Of a DNA stretch of 64,000 nt, positions 13,722 through 24,760 are shown piece after piece. Position 1 is the stretch's first letter. Every line of letters begins with the position of its first letter. The stretch lies in NCBI GenBank assembly GCA_950106755.1, contig OX467091.1, positions 12,975,538 through 13,039,537 of the forward strand, written 5' to 3'. The position numbers and the translations under genes are program-made. The notes below the pieces were generated by a model. That model did no database searches. It was not told the DNA's origin and saw only the letters and a list, made by a program, of their open reading frames with translations. Source of the stretch: Climacium dendroides (Eukaryota; Streptophyta; Bryopsida; Hypnales; Climaciaceae).

Positions 13722-14690
13722 AATAAAGAATGCACCTAGTGGTTTAATAATGAGAACATTTAGGTGATAATCTTGATTATAGAATTGCAACCTTCAATAG
13801 TTAGTCCTTAACCTTTAAAAGTTGATGAGGACATTTGGCGTCAAATAGATGGCAAAGTGCTTTTGCTATTTTTTAAGTCAATGATTTACACAAGATGATT
13901 CCCAAGGTCACTCATTTGTCCTTTAAGGATTAACCCTATATTTGGTATTGTGTGAATCATTTGTTTAAGAAAATCCAAAAGTACTCATTGGAAGTTGAAC
14001 TAATGTAGAAGATACCCTCTCCTTTTTACACAAAATTTGAAGGATGAATAGTTGCACTTTTGTTCCACATAGAAAGATTCTTTGTCATGCATCAACTAAA
14101 AAACGGCCACAACATTGTTGATGAATTAAATGACATTAATAGAAATGTGGCTAATGGATGACTTGATTGTTTACTTGTAGAAAGAAAGAATGCACCTATT
14201 GGTCCAATAATCCAAACATTTTGGTGATTATCTTGGTCATGGGGGTTTAAAAAAATTCAGTAAAATCCTTGAAATTCAGTGAAATCCAAACCTTTTCAAC
14301 TTCAATCTGCTCAAGTTTTTTCCTAAGAAGAGACCCACATAATCCAACTGTACCAATTGGTAGTCAAGAGAGACCTGGAGGTGTGGAAAAAAACACACGT
14401 CCTTTGACTACACTACTCAAAAGATTATAGTAATCAAATAAGAATGTTTTTCAAAATGGAAAGGCCAGATTTTAGCCTTGGAGCACTCAAGGGATAACTT
14501 GTAAAGATGGGTTACCAATCACTATGAAAATCATCATTTGTGGTAGGATGTGAATCATTTACTTAAAAAACACCAAAAGCACTCAATCATTGGAGGTCAA
14601 GGTCAAACTGTTGAGCAAGACCTCTCATTTTTGCACAAAATTCCAAGGATGAACATCCACACTCATATCGTACACGGAAGGATTCTCTTC
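13722..14690. repeat. Duplicated block containing family B copies
   Basis: The block AAGAATGCACCTA(G/T)TGGT...GGTGATAATCTTG occurs at 13726-13785 and again at 14188-14245. The first is followed by a family B copy (about 13930-14125, containing ACTCATTGGAAGTTGAAC and GATGAATAGTTGCACTTTTG), the second by a diverged B fragment (about 14537-14690). This looks like a local tandem duplication of a composite unit. Confidence 0.5.
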
Positions 14691-15342
14691 CGTTACTGTC
14701 CGCAGCTACGGTATACAGTTAAAAGTCATTCCTCAGAGTTTTATTTCACAAGAGCATTTCAACAACCAACACAAGATTCCATAATCATTTCGATGGATAT
14801 AAAAACCAAAAAGCATTGCAGTCGAAGCTCTGATCTTCAAGCCAAATCTCACCAAAAAAACACACCATATAGAGCTTGCAATTACAATGTCTGCCCTGTT
14901 TGCCAGGCAGTTGCAAAATGTAATGACTGCTTGAGATTTCGAGGTATAACTTAACACCAGAAAGTCTGAATGCAGAAATCTCCAGGAAGGCTGTATAAAA
15001 TTCATAAGGACATATAGACACTAGACAAAACAAGATTTCATCAAAGAAAGTACTGTAGAACGCTAACTTTAAAAAAAATTGTTTCCGTCTTAAGCCGCAT
15101 CAAAAAGGACACTCGAAGTCCTGACACTTATTAATCAGACACCTCATTCTAATGAACCTCAGAAGGACGGAGTACTACTTAAGAGAGATAGCACCGGTGA
15201 ACTTCACTAGAATGGCAAGGGAAGTTCGAGAGACGAAACTCACACCTCGAGTGCTCCTTCCGGAGATCAAACTTGAAACGAGAATCTGAAACTTAGAAAC
15301 GACCGGTCGGGAGGCTTAGGAAGACGAAGAGTGAGTCAATCT
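14691..15342. other. Region of balanced composition, function unclear
   Basis: Composition shifts sharply from the AT-rich flank. Open frames on both strands reach 90-134 codons, but none shows a recognisable domain or a convincing start. It may be non-coding transcript or former gene sequence. Confidence 0.3.
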
Positions 15343-15890
15343 GAAACCGAGGGATTTCATATCATTGACTCACTCTTTGTCTCAAAGAGATCAAGGTGCC
15401 ATGAAACGGAAAGAAATCGAAAAACTGACACAAAAGGATGAAGAGAGCTGTCAGTGCAAGACAGAACTCTGTTTTGAATTTCTTCCTAGTTATCAGAAAT
15501 TGTAAGACATCCATAACTACACCCGAAACCGAAGGATTTCATATCATTGTCTCACTCTTTTGTCTCAAAGAGATCAAGGTGCGATGAAACGGAAAGAAAT
15601 CGAAAAACTGACACAAAAGGATGAAGAGAGCTGTCAGTGCAAGACAGAACTCTGTTTTGAATTTCTTCCTAGTTATTAGAAATTGTAAGACATCCATAAC
15701 TACACCCGAAACCGAAGGATTTCATATCATTGTCTCACTCTTTTGTCTCAAAGAGATCAAGGTGCGATGAAACGGAAAGAAATCGAAAAACTGACAAAAG
15801 GATGAAAAGAGCTGTCAGTGCAAGACAGAACTCTGTTTTGAATTTCTTCCTAGTTATCAGAAATCGTAAGACATCCATAACTGTACCCGA
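15343..15890. repeat. Tandem triplication, 182-183 bp unit
   Basis: Three head-to-tail copies begin at 15343, 15525 and 15708, each starting GAAACCGA(G/A)GGATTTCATA and continuing through CGAAAAACTGACA and GACAGAACTCTGTTTTG. The copies differ at only a few positions; the third lacks three bases in the CTGACACAAAAGG block. The high identity suggests recent expansion. No array-long frame is maintained, because the unit lengths are not all multiples of three. Confidence 0.9.
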
Positions 15891-17342
15891 ATCTGTCCCC
15901 AATTGGAATTGGCTTGGACCTACACATAAAAAAATGAACGATCTATCCTTCTTCCCTTGGCAAAGCAAGTTCAGACTACTTCAACAAGAAAAATTAAGGA
16001 GGATAGAGATATATGGAACCTCCAAGGTGAGTCGACCTCGGTCCCCTTAATGTCTCCAATTGTGGCCGTCGATAGTGACTCCTACAACTCCAGTATGTAG
16101 CTCTCTTGGGATGGCGACGTGGCTCTGGCTACCAGAAGTCTGTTTTTCTACGTTGTTATTTTACATTCTAACAAAATTCCATATCAAGAGATGAGTCCAC
16201 ATTTAGAGGATAATACAAAAAGCATGGTATTGAACTGCATTGGTTATTGTAATCCACTGTTTGAAAATCAACAACACTTCTCTTTTGCTCTCAAGAAGCA
16301 TGACATTCTACATATAAATACAATTATACATGTTCCCAGTGATAGCATTGAACAAGTCTTAATGCTACAGGAAGTACTAGCTCTCAATATAATAAAGCTA
16401 AGGTGACTACACTCAAATCCAAAGTATCTATATATATATGATGCAGATTCTTCACCAAGTAACTGTTTCCTTGCAATCTGAAAATGAAATTCAAATTCTT
16501 ATGATAGAAATTCGCACAAGAAAGTCCGAAGGAGGTGGAATCTGTCAAATTGATATTCTTTTTTCTTTTCACCACACCATCAACACCCCCATCAACGAGA
16601 GAAATACCATCGTCGTATAAATTTTCGTCCCTTTAGTAATCATGTCTTCCCAAGGCACCAAGGCAAGTCATTCAATCCCGCATTTGGAGGCCCTCCTTTG
16701 CTTGTGTCATGACCTAAACAAACATGATCCCAAGTTCAAAATTCATAAGGACATATGATCTCATAAGTACATTTCCTAAGAACCACTAACTAGTCGAGTA
16801 CATCTCCTAAGTTGCTCCAAAAATAGTAGTACTAGTAGAATAATGAAACTCAGCACCATTAAAGTAACTTAGATTATGTAAGTGCATCTAATTTCATCCC
16901 TTAAACAAAAGCAATTCTATAGATTATTGCCTGAAACGTGCATGAGCTGAAACATAAAAATTTGGTTTCAATGTGGGTACACCTATACTCAACACTTTGT
17001 AAGTTCATGAATAACCCATTCAATGTCCAAAATGTATATGATAACTTGCTTTGAAATCCTTACAATGGCCAACAAGTCCCCATAAAAATCAAGTCACACT
17101 ATTAATTAGATCATGCTCTCAAATGCTTATCTAGCCACTTTTAGGTGTACATACCCCATCAAAGCAAATATCCAGTAATCCACACAATCCTGTCTTTAGT
17201 TTGCATGACAAAATCCATGGTATACCTTCCTTGCTCTATAGATAAAGAAATAAATTAAGTACTGAACTAGAACAAAAGGAAACACACTAATGCATTTGAT
17301 GTAAAAATGGATCATACCTTGAATTGTGGCTTTCAAGGTTCC
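15891..17342. other. Probable 3-prime flank of the minus-strand gene; no gene supported
   Basis: Composition is intermediate. A strong plus-strand donor-like site (CTCCAAG|GTGAGTCG, 16026/16027) follows a short open stretch from an ATG at 15934, but no matching acceptor and downstream exon could be found. An AT microsatellite lies near 16428-16440. Nothing else is recognisable. Confidence 0.35.
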
Positions 17343-20056
17343 TCATATTTCCATTTCGCACTCCTCAGTTTCGATCCCATCGTCGATCCCACCGTCGATC
17401 CCATCGTCGCACGCAAGGAGTCCGTGCTCGTCAAGCTGAGTGTTAATACAACACCCAGCGACAAAAGGCCGTGAAGATGAGGCTTCCCTTAAAGGACGAT
17501 CCTCCTGCGTGTCCATTGGGCTGGCTGCCGAGCTATTCATCGGCAAGGCAATCATCGCGTCCCAGCGGAAGCGCAGACACCCTCGCATATAGAGATTCTC
17601 AGACTCCGAATCCCGAAACAGTTTCTGCGGCTTCTGCAAACCATCAAAGCAAAGCGAAGGTCAACGCTAAACCTGCAGAATGGAAAATTGCAATCGCTGG
17701 TAGGTTTTCAAGACCATTGCTCTTCTGACAAGGAACGCACAACAAGAGAAAACTGGGGACCCCTACTAAGCGTTTCACTTCGACATTCACTTCAGAGCGA
17801 ACCTGGTTTTGTGCAGCTACTGGCGAACAAAAGAGACGCACGTTACGCTGAGCAATTCGCGTTATAATACACAACATTCTCAAGCAACATTACAAGGCCT
17901 CTTCAAACCCCAAGAATATAAGCTCAGTGTATTCTCTGTTTGTAAATAATACCGGTGTTTACAAAGGAAACACCGGTATCATTTAGAAACAGAGGGAGCA
18001 CTTGTTAACTAGTCCTTTGGGGTCCCACAAAAACAGGGGATCCCCAAGACCCCATCGACGAGGCGTCAAGCATCCATTGGAGGACTCTTCTCAAGGTGAG
18101 AGGCTAAATCAATCAAAATTTCTCTTGACGAATCCTGGCAATAGATATTCCATCCTTTTGTGAAGACATCTCTAGATTGAAGAATGTTATGTAGCCATAC
18201 ATCAACATCGAATCACTTGACAGTATATAAAGTGCAGGGACAAAGAGAATTACAGGTGGAGTGCAAGGATTGAAGGTGCGGCATCTTACCGACTTCAGAT
18301 AATCCTCACTGCTGAGATGGTCGAATTCATTTCTTTTGTACTTGGATTTGGCCAAACTCTCTCCATCCTCCAGTTTGACCTTGCGTTTGACCCCATGGTG
18401 AACGCGAGGGGTTCCAGACGGTTCTGTCCTGCCACCGGGACTGTCTGGATCGGACTCGGATCGACCAAAGGTTCCGGCAGTTTCGGCAGAGTCTACCAGC
18501 GACAGACCAGCGAGCCTGTCCGGGAGCGCCGTGCCAGCTTCATGGTGCCCACGATCGTGCTGCTTGCTGGAGCTCGCCGACCTGCAAGACACTATTAGAT
18601 TCCGTATCCAGCATGTGGATTTTCTAAATACCACGTACCAAGAACTGAACTATGATAAATACAAAATGCATGCATAAAGATTCAGAAGAATTACTGGTTG
18701 AAGTTATGGACTAGGTAATATGAAAGTAGCCTTTGTTTGAAAAATAACAAGTCATCAGAGTGACAAAGAGGCTGCACGCAGTGTCACGAGAGTGTTACTA
18801 CAAAACTGAGGCTGCACTTTCAATTTATAGAACATAACCTCAATGGTATGATTCATCTTACTACTGCATACCAAGATCTGAACCGGCATGGTTTGCATGC
18901 ATGAAGATTAGGAAGAAATATTGGACCAAGCAAGCGACTAGGTAATATGAAAGTAGACCCTTGTTATAAGGATCAAGTTCAGGTGAAATTCAATCATATC
19001 CACGATGTAGTCTAAATATCATTCACTACTGACGAGTCATTTAAGGTTGATCATACAAGACCCAGGATCACGCATGAATCGCTGACATATGGATCATGAA
19101 CTGCTTGACTTAGCCGAGGCACTGAGAATCATCTCATAAGAAGCCTAAAAAAAACAGAGCAAGAAGATGAGAATGTTGTCTACAGACCAGTGTGAACAAA
19201 AGAGTCTGTTGGGGTAATTTCATTATCTAAGTCACATGGACGAAGGTAGCAGCGGTAACCATGATGCCTCCTATAACTTGGACGACTAACCTGTAACAAG
19301 AGATCAAATTTGAAAAGAAATCAAAGAGAGTGTTTGACTCAAACACGGAAAAGGCACCTGTGCTACATCTTCATTGCTTCATTCCACTGACGTATGCATC
19401 TCGCAAGAAAGCTAACCAGTACTTCAAATGTGCATATACATAGGGGACTCCAGAAATCAAAACCCCAGTGTAATGTTAATCCAAAGGGTAAAGCCCCTTA
19501 TTCTACTAACTTTACCCACAGGTATGATCTGAGTAATAGATATTGGGTTTTCTTGTACTACGGTAATTCATCTGTCTACTACTGTAGATACTGGACAGAA
19601 GCCACCTAACAGATATAGTAGTACAAAGATGTTATACTAAACTGTATTTTGCGTGGCATAAGGTACACAAAATGTTGAAGTACTCATAAAAACAACTCTT
19701 TTCTTATCGACATCATATGCTACATTTTGGAGCCTGATCCATTCTACCTTAGGTGTCTGACGTGGCAAACATCTGCGATAACCAGTTCCGGCGAGGTCCT
19801 TTACAACAGAGACTCTGCAAGTGAAGGACTAGAGAAACGATACTTACTTGAGTGCAACACTCTTACTGTTCGACTCATCCGGACGAAAGATGTTCGGCTG
19901 CGAGGGCTCCCTCGGGCAACGCCGGTGCTGGGGGGCGGCTCTCGCTGCACCCGGGCAGTTTGCGCACCTGTTGAGAACAGTGATACCCGCAACGTCGAAC
20001 AGACACAAAGACAGTGTTCTGGTCTCCGTCTCCTCATCTATATACCGATCTGGCAT
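17343..20056 (-). CDS. Predicted three-exon protein, 263 aa, unrecognised
   Basis: Coding exons on the minus strand are inferred at 20056-19848, 18581-18290 and 17633-17343. Splice sites are good: donors CTCAA|GTAAGTAT and AAGTCG|GTAAGATG, acceptors GTCTTGCAG|GTCGG and GGTTTGCAG|AAGCC. Phases agree across both junctions (209 + 292 + 291 nt, 264 codons with stop), and the ATG sits in a good context (GTCACCATGCC). The product is hydrophilic: a Cys/Arg-rich start (residues 30-55, including CANCPG), NIFRPDES near 57-64, a Ser-rich middle with the basic stretch KRKVKLEDGE, and an acidic tail with a GIDGGIDDGI repeat before the stop. No known family was recognised, so no function is proposed. An extra exon in either intron cannot be excluded. 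Introns are 1266 and 656 nt; the second carries a tiny Stowaway-like element. Confidence 0.5.
17931..17998. mobile_element. Minimal Stowaway-like MITE in an intron
   Basis: Read on the minus strand it starts CTCCCTCTGTTTCTAAATG, the classic plant Stowaway-type end, and finishes with the inverted copy TTTACAAACAGAGAAT. The core is a perfect 12-bp stem (ATACCGGTGTTT, 17949-17960 with 17968-17979) with a 7-base loop. At about 68 bp this is close to the smallest form such an element can take. It lies inside the second intron of the predicted gene. Confidence 0.65.
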
Positions 20057-20095
20057 GGTGACTCAGGAAGAAGGCTCACAAGGTTACAGCCACGA

Positions 20096-21120
20096 TCTGT
20101 TCAAAAACAAAAACGAACAGGGCCATAAACCGAGGGTTACGAAACTCATTCTCTAAGGAACTAAATTCATTCACCACACAGAAAGATGGTTATCAATGCT
20201 GCTCAGGTGACGCCGCGCCCAGAAATCTACACCTCTGGTACCTATTCTCCCCCGAGAAAGCACACTCCAGTCCTTCCACAACTGTGCTACTTCCTCGAAT
20301 TCGTAAAGAGTAAGCCAAGTTTTTCAGTAACATTGCTGCCATGTTGCAGTTGGAGTCGTGGTCTCCTCGGACTTAATAACTTCCAACAACTTCGACGGCA
20401 GTGGCTCAGCTTCCAAGAATGGGCCTAATTCCGCTCAACCGGCGTCGGCATTCGGAGGGCCGCATTCCAGAGGACAGGAACACTAATACTCAAACAAAAG
20501 AGAGGGAAGAAGATACACAACTCAGATAACTACAACGGCTCCAACACTCCAAGAACTAAACTATCTCCATATACTGCAACTTTGCAGCACAATTAACGAG
20601 CCATTTTAGCAATTTCGACAAGGAAAAAAACCTTCACTCCACGTTATCCTAAGGGGAGAACCCAGCCATAAGAAGGTTACATTCCTAATCAGGGCTGCGA
20701 ACGCTACGAGCTCAAAAACTGGCCGCAAGTCGACTGACTTACCAAGATTCTCTCGAATTTCTTTGAAACGCAAGCTACTTGCCACGGAATGCACAGAATC
20801 GAGTCGCCAAGGAGGAAGGAGACTCGGCTTAAACCTCAGTTCTAACCCCAGCAGAAAAATTGCTGCAAGTTTGGGATACACAGGATCCAACGAGTTGACT
20901 GTTGTGCATGATATCCTCGAACTCTACACATGATTTTTTCACAATCCTGGCACCAGTCCATCAACATCTACAACGGTGACATGGAGCTCGTCGGCGGAGA
21001 TCGGCATCAGTTGTACTGAGCTCGCACCACAAAGCGTGTGGTTATGGTGACAGAAGAAGAAAAAAAGACTGCAAAAGGGGAAGAACACAAGAAAGACGGG
21101 ACGAAGGTGCTAGGAAGGTG
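20096..21120 (-). other. Probable 5-prime UTR intron and leader of the 17343-20056 gene
   Basis: A non-coding first exon is inferred from about 21120 down to 20743, ending at the donor CTTG|GTAAGTC. The next exon would start at 20096 after the poly-T acceptor TTTTTGAACAG. The leader exon contains several upstream ATGs, one opening a 41-codon frame that begins MLMDWCQDCEK. The exact transcription start is not visible. Confidence 0.4.
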
Positions 21121-21145
21121 CTGGCTTTAGGGTTTGAGTTGAGGA

Positions 21146-21153
21146 TTTTATAG
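21146..21153 (-). promoter_or_regulatory. TATA box
   Basis: On the minus strand the sequence reads CTATAAAATCC. It lies about 30 bases upstream of the inferred leader exon that carries GGGAAG-type and CTTC-rich sequence typical of plant 5-prime UTRs. Position, motif and orientation all fit the gene at 17343-20056. Confidence 0.55.
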
Positions 21154-21875
21154 ATCTAAGTCTTGGATATAGTGTATCCATTCTCAGTGGTGATTGCGCA
21201 TTGTTTTTGACTGAACTGAAAATTTTTAACTCCTTGTTGGGGGACTAGGGGCGTCGCAAATTGTTCTATCACAAGTTTGAAGGTCGTTGTGACCATTCCT
21301 TGTATGTTTCAAATTTATGAAGAAAGGTGTCTAAGATCAAGTTTCTAAATTTAAGGATTTGAACATGGTTTTTATTATTAAATTAGATGTCCACAATTTT
21401 AATTTCATGTCGTAAAGGAAGTATCTTTCACAACATGAACTATCACCTTCTCTTTGGCCCCTACTCAGCTTGTAATTTTAAATTGCATTTGAATTGCTAT
21501 TCAACTAGTATTGTATTTGGAATGACAACAAGACATAATTGCATGCAATCTAATCATGATTAGATCCTACCTTTGTAAAAGAAAGGATCAACACAAACTT
21601 GCATCCCTTAAGTTTCTTGCCTATGGTCCCATGCATTCTTGGTCCTTATGCATCATCGTTGTGGCATAGCATCATAAACATAAACTTGTCCGTTCAAACC
21701 ATCCTGTACATTTGACAACATTTGTTTGGTTTACACATCTGATGACCAAATCCCACCCAATGTGACAACCTTAGACCCAAAAGATTTATTCAAGTATACA
21801 ATTTATACATAGTCTTAGAGTTATCAGTACTCTTTGTTTGAAAAAGCATGACTACACTATTCCTCTAAGCTTCAT
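21154..21875. other. Upstream intergenic sequence
   Basis: AT-rich upstream flank of the predicted minus-strand gene. No further promoter element or repeat could be supported. Confidence 0.4.
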
Positions 21876-22082
21876 TTAACCCTTAAACACTAGGTTGGTG
21901 ACCATGGAAATCATTCTTTCTAGTACAGTACAATATCATTTACTTTAAATGTACTCGTTGGAGGTCAAATTACTAGGCAGGATCTCTCCTTTTTGCACAA
22001 TTGTACTTATATCCTACATAAAAAGATTCTTCGTCATCCATCGAACAAGAAAATGTCCTCGACGGCCTTGTTTGAAGGTTCA
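21876..22082. mobile_element. TTAA-terminal short element, family B
   Basis: It starts TTAACCCTTAAACACTAGG and contains the family blocks GGAAATCATTCTT, ACTCGTTGGAGGTCAAA and AAGATTCTTCGTCATCCATC, which match 13930-14125 and 31272-32085. It ends in a degraded TTTGAAGGTTCAA. About 207 bp, non-coding. Confidence 0.6.
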
Positions 22083-22510
22083 ACAACGCATTGTTGTTGG
22101 ATGATATTTGGAAAATTAGAAATTGGGACTGCTTCATCGTCATTTATGGGGTTGTACGTCCCCAAGTAAACAATTTGGGTCCCCTTCATTATTGGTGACG
22201 AAAATAAATTTACTTGTTTGAGCGGCATGTTCCGCAATCCTGATCTTAGGCTGTATCTGGTCATAAGTTGCTCATTCACGCATCAACAAACTGAAAAAGC
22301 TGTATTTGCTGCAGGAAGTGGAACAATTGTCACACCAAGTATGTTACCAGAGGCAAGGGTTGCCGGCCGACTGAATGATGCTAACATGGTAGCATATTCA
22401 ATTTTATTTTTTTAAAGTTTTTCGCACCCCTTTAAACTTAACCAATGACCCAATAACTTATATGAGCAATAAATTTGTACCAAATGGAATTGTAGCAAGG
22501 GTGAAGGTCA
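22083..22510. other. Intergenic; possible gene fragment
   Basis: A short GC-richer stretch at 22310-22390 has an acceptor-like TTTGCTGCAG and an open frame reading GSGTIVTPSMLPEARV. No donor, start or homologous family was identified, so it is not called as a gene. Confidence 0.25.
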
Positions 22511-22940
22511 AGATTGTCAGCTGCTCCCAGGTCGGATTTTTGGGATAGGGCAATCACGGAGGCGGAGGGAATTCTGAAAATAAATGAACAGGCTGACGAG
22601 GCCGGGGGAAGCCCAACGAGGAATGCCAATAAGGTAGCTGCACCTTATTCTGTCCCCCGGACCCAATCCTATGCAAATGAAGTCCCTGCATTCATTTCAG
22701 AGCAAGAATTTAAGATATCTTATGGCAACCTCGTCCCAAAGAGATAAGAAATCATGCACTCTTTTATATTCTTGTGTTGAAATGAATGCAGGGACTTCAT
22801 TTGCAACAGGATTGAGTCAAGGGATGGAATGAGGTGCAGCTATTTTAGGGCAATTACAGACTGAGGTGGAAGGAATTTTGAACCTAAAGAGGTTGACAAG
22901 GACTGTGAAGCTCAATGAGGAATGACTATTTACAGAATTC
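22511..22940. repeat. Complex repeat: inverted repeat inside a direct duplication
   Basis: 64-bp arms at 22636-22699 and 22778-22841 are inverted copies (shared core GCAAATGAAGTCCCTGCATT, about 84% overall by eye). Outside them, 22541-22626 and 22847-22930 are direct copies (GGGCAAT(C/T)AC...GAGGAATG). The first half is open for 77 codons, the second is not. It may be a captured gene fragment that was duplicated. Confidence 0.6.
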
Positions 22941-23235
22941 CCGACAAGGAAGAGATTGCTCAACGTAGATGAACGTCTAGAAATGGATGAAATATGTGAC
23001 CGATGAATGAAAAATTTGTAATCATTGATTGTGTGGATTCACGATTTCACATGCTAAGAGGAGATTATCGAAAATAATCTTCCTGAAAATTGAACATGAT
23101 ATTCTTGGAGAGGGAGGGGGTGTAGACTTATAATCTATTGTATATTGTGAGACTGATAGGGTTGGTGGAAGAAGGACCCACAACATGTGTTTAAAGCTAC
23201 GTAGAACAAATCTAGAAAAATCTATTGTGGGAATT
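22941..23235. other. Intergenic, no feature seen
   Basis: Contains a direct repeat partner at 23191-23215 (TTAAAGCTACGTAGAACAAA) of the loop of the following inverted repeat. Confidence 0.4.
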
Positions 23236-23339
23236 TGTCGGTTTTAGACAAAGTGTGATTTGGAGTGTACCCATTTAAAGCTACATAGAACAAATCTAAA
23301 GTGGGTACACTCCAAATCACACTTTGTCTAAAACCGACA
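23236..23339. repeat. Perfect 38-bp inverted repeat
   Basis: Left arm 23236-23273 (starts TGTCGGTTTTAGACAAAG) and right arm 23302-23339 are exact inverted copies with a 28-bp loop. The loop repeats sequence found just upstream at 23191. Perfect arms imply recent origin or gene conversion. Confidence 0.9.
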
Positions 23340-23845
23340 TCATCACTTTGTGTACGCTACATCTCCAAAATTAGTATATCTAGGTAGGTTGAAGAAACGA
23401 TTTGACAGCACTTACCAAAAAAATCTTTGACCCTTCATGACTTTTGCGTACGGTATCCAAATGTCGTGTTTTTTGATGTGTTAAAACCTCCTTCCACTTG
23501 CTACAAGAAAAGATGGAAATTAGTCTAATAATTGCAACTAGGCACAGTAGAAGAAAAAAAAAAAAGTGGCGCTTAAAGGGGGTTAACCCCCCTTTAAGTG
23601 ATCTGATCAACTTCTGGGCCCATAAAGAAAGATCGCTTAAAATCAAAGACCTGTTTTCATTTCAACTTTGCTTCAACCTCTGAACTGAAGTGCCTAATCA
23701 ACAAAAGAATATTTGTAGTGAAAAAAATTATCCAATGACTTAAGAAAATGCCAGGCTGAAAAAGTGTTATTTTATTTATTTATTTGGGGCTCAAATCAAA
23801 GTATTCATGTGCAAGAAGGGGCCTCAAATTTGGAGGATTGGAGTA
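23340..23845. other. Intergenic with a short palindrome
   Basis: At 23572-23598 a palindrome CTTAAAGGGGG-TTAA-CCCCCCTTTAAG is centred on TTAA. It could be two TTAA-type ends abutting or a chance hairpin. No gene. Confidence 0.4.
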
Positions 23846-24163
23846 TAAGGTAGTCTGCTCTTAAAAGCAACCTTTTAAGAGTTAACTCCATTTGTGGGGA
23901 AGCTAAACTCCTTGAAATAATTTTCAGTAAATTTTTATAGGAAAAATAATGGAATAATTGGCATCTAACCGAAGTCGTTTCATATTTTTTGGAACTTTGT
24001 GGAATTAGTTACAAATTTTTGAAGTTGAAACATTGTAGTCACTAAAAGTGATTTATCTTGAAATGTGCATTATTTGTTGGTACATTGAAGAAGAAAAAAT
24101 GTACCTTTGTCAATCTCGGTGATCACTTTTAGAAGAGGGGAGCTTTTAGAGCACCCTATCTTA
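23846..24163. mobile_element. AGGTA-terminal element, family C
   Basis: Left end TAAGGTAGTCTGCTCTTAAA, right end TTTTAGAGCACCCTATCTTA, inverted. Read as a TA target duplication, the element proper is AGGTAG...CTATCT. The interior shares blocks with 24761-25051, 37124-37535 and 37665-37990, notably the strip around GAAACAACTTGGATTAGATG in inverted form. Non-coding. Confidence 0.65.
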
Positions 24164-24760
24164 GTGGCCTTGGGAGCATTGCTAATTAACCAATATGTGT
24201 TGATGTTTTGCACGTGTTTAACCTTGAAAGAACAAGACCGATCATTGGGGTACTTTACCAAAATGGTTTGATTTATAGACCAATAGGTGCATTCTTCATT
24301 TTTTTTAAATCTTGAAAGTCATTTATTGTTCACTTTTTGGCCTCATCTTCCTTGTATGGTTAACATAGCTATTATATGTATAGTAAAACATACAAATATT
24401 CTCAAGAATCAAATTTTATTCCAATATATGGAAACACTTTTAACTGTTCCATATTAATTCCTGGCTCAAGTTGATATATGACTTGCTTGAATCGAATCTC
24501 CACAAAAAGAAGCTAGACTTGGGATTTCAACTTTAACTTCCATGTCAAATCATACTTCCGGATGTGCACTAGCTCTATAAGTAATTTATCTACTTTTCTA
24601 CTAATTTTTGGGATCGAGTGAACCAATGAATTAAGTGAGACAAAGAGACAAGTGTAGGATAATTTAGATAATTATAGTAAGTTGAGTTGACGGGAAGAAG
24701 AATGAACTCTATTAATCTTGGGATCAAGGAGAATAGAGAAAGGGAGGAACTTGATCTTTA
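24164..24760. other. Spacer between two family C copies
   Basis: AT-rich, no coding signal. A CCAATAGGTGCATTCTTCA block near 24281 recurs at 14190 (inverted) and 32155. Confidence 0.4.

Noticed and set aside
14550..14954. 134-codon plus-strand frame
   Set aside because: It begins at a leucine-type start (no supported ATG), overlaps a family B fragment and has no recognisable domain.
15934..16026. Short plus-strand open stretch with a strong donor
   Set aside because: MNDLSFFPWQ... followed by AAG|GTGAGTCG is suggestive, but no downstream acceptor and exon could be found to complete a gene.
19727..20128. 133-codon plus-strand frame
   Set aside because: It starts at a non-ATG codon and overlaps, on the opposite strand, an exon with matching splice sites and phases; it is read as a shadow.
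20881..20992. MDWCQDCEK frame as an Ecl1-like zinc-binding start
   Set aside because: The second Cys pair expected of that family is not found in any downstream exon that keeps phase; retained only as an upstream frame.
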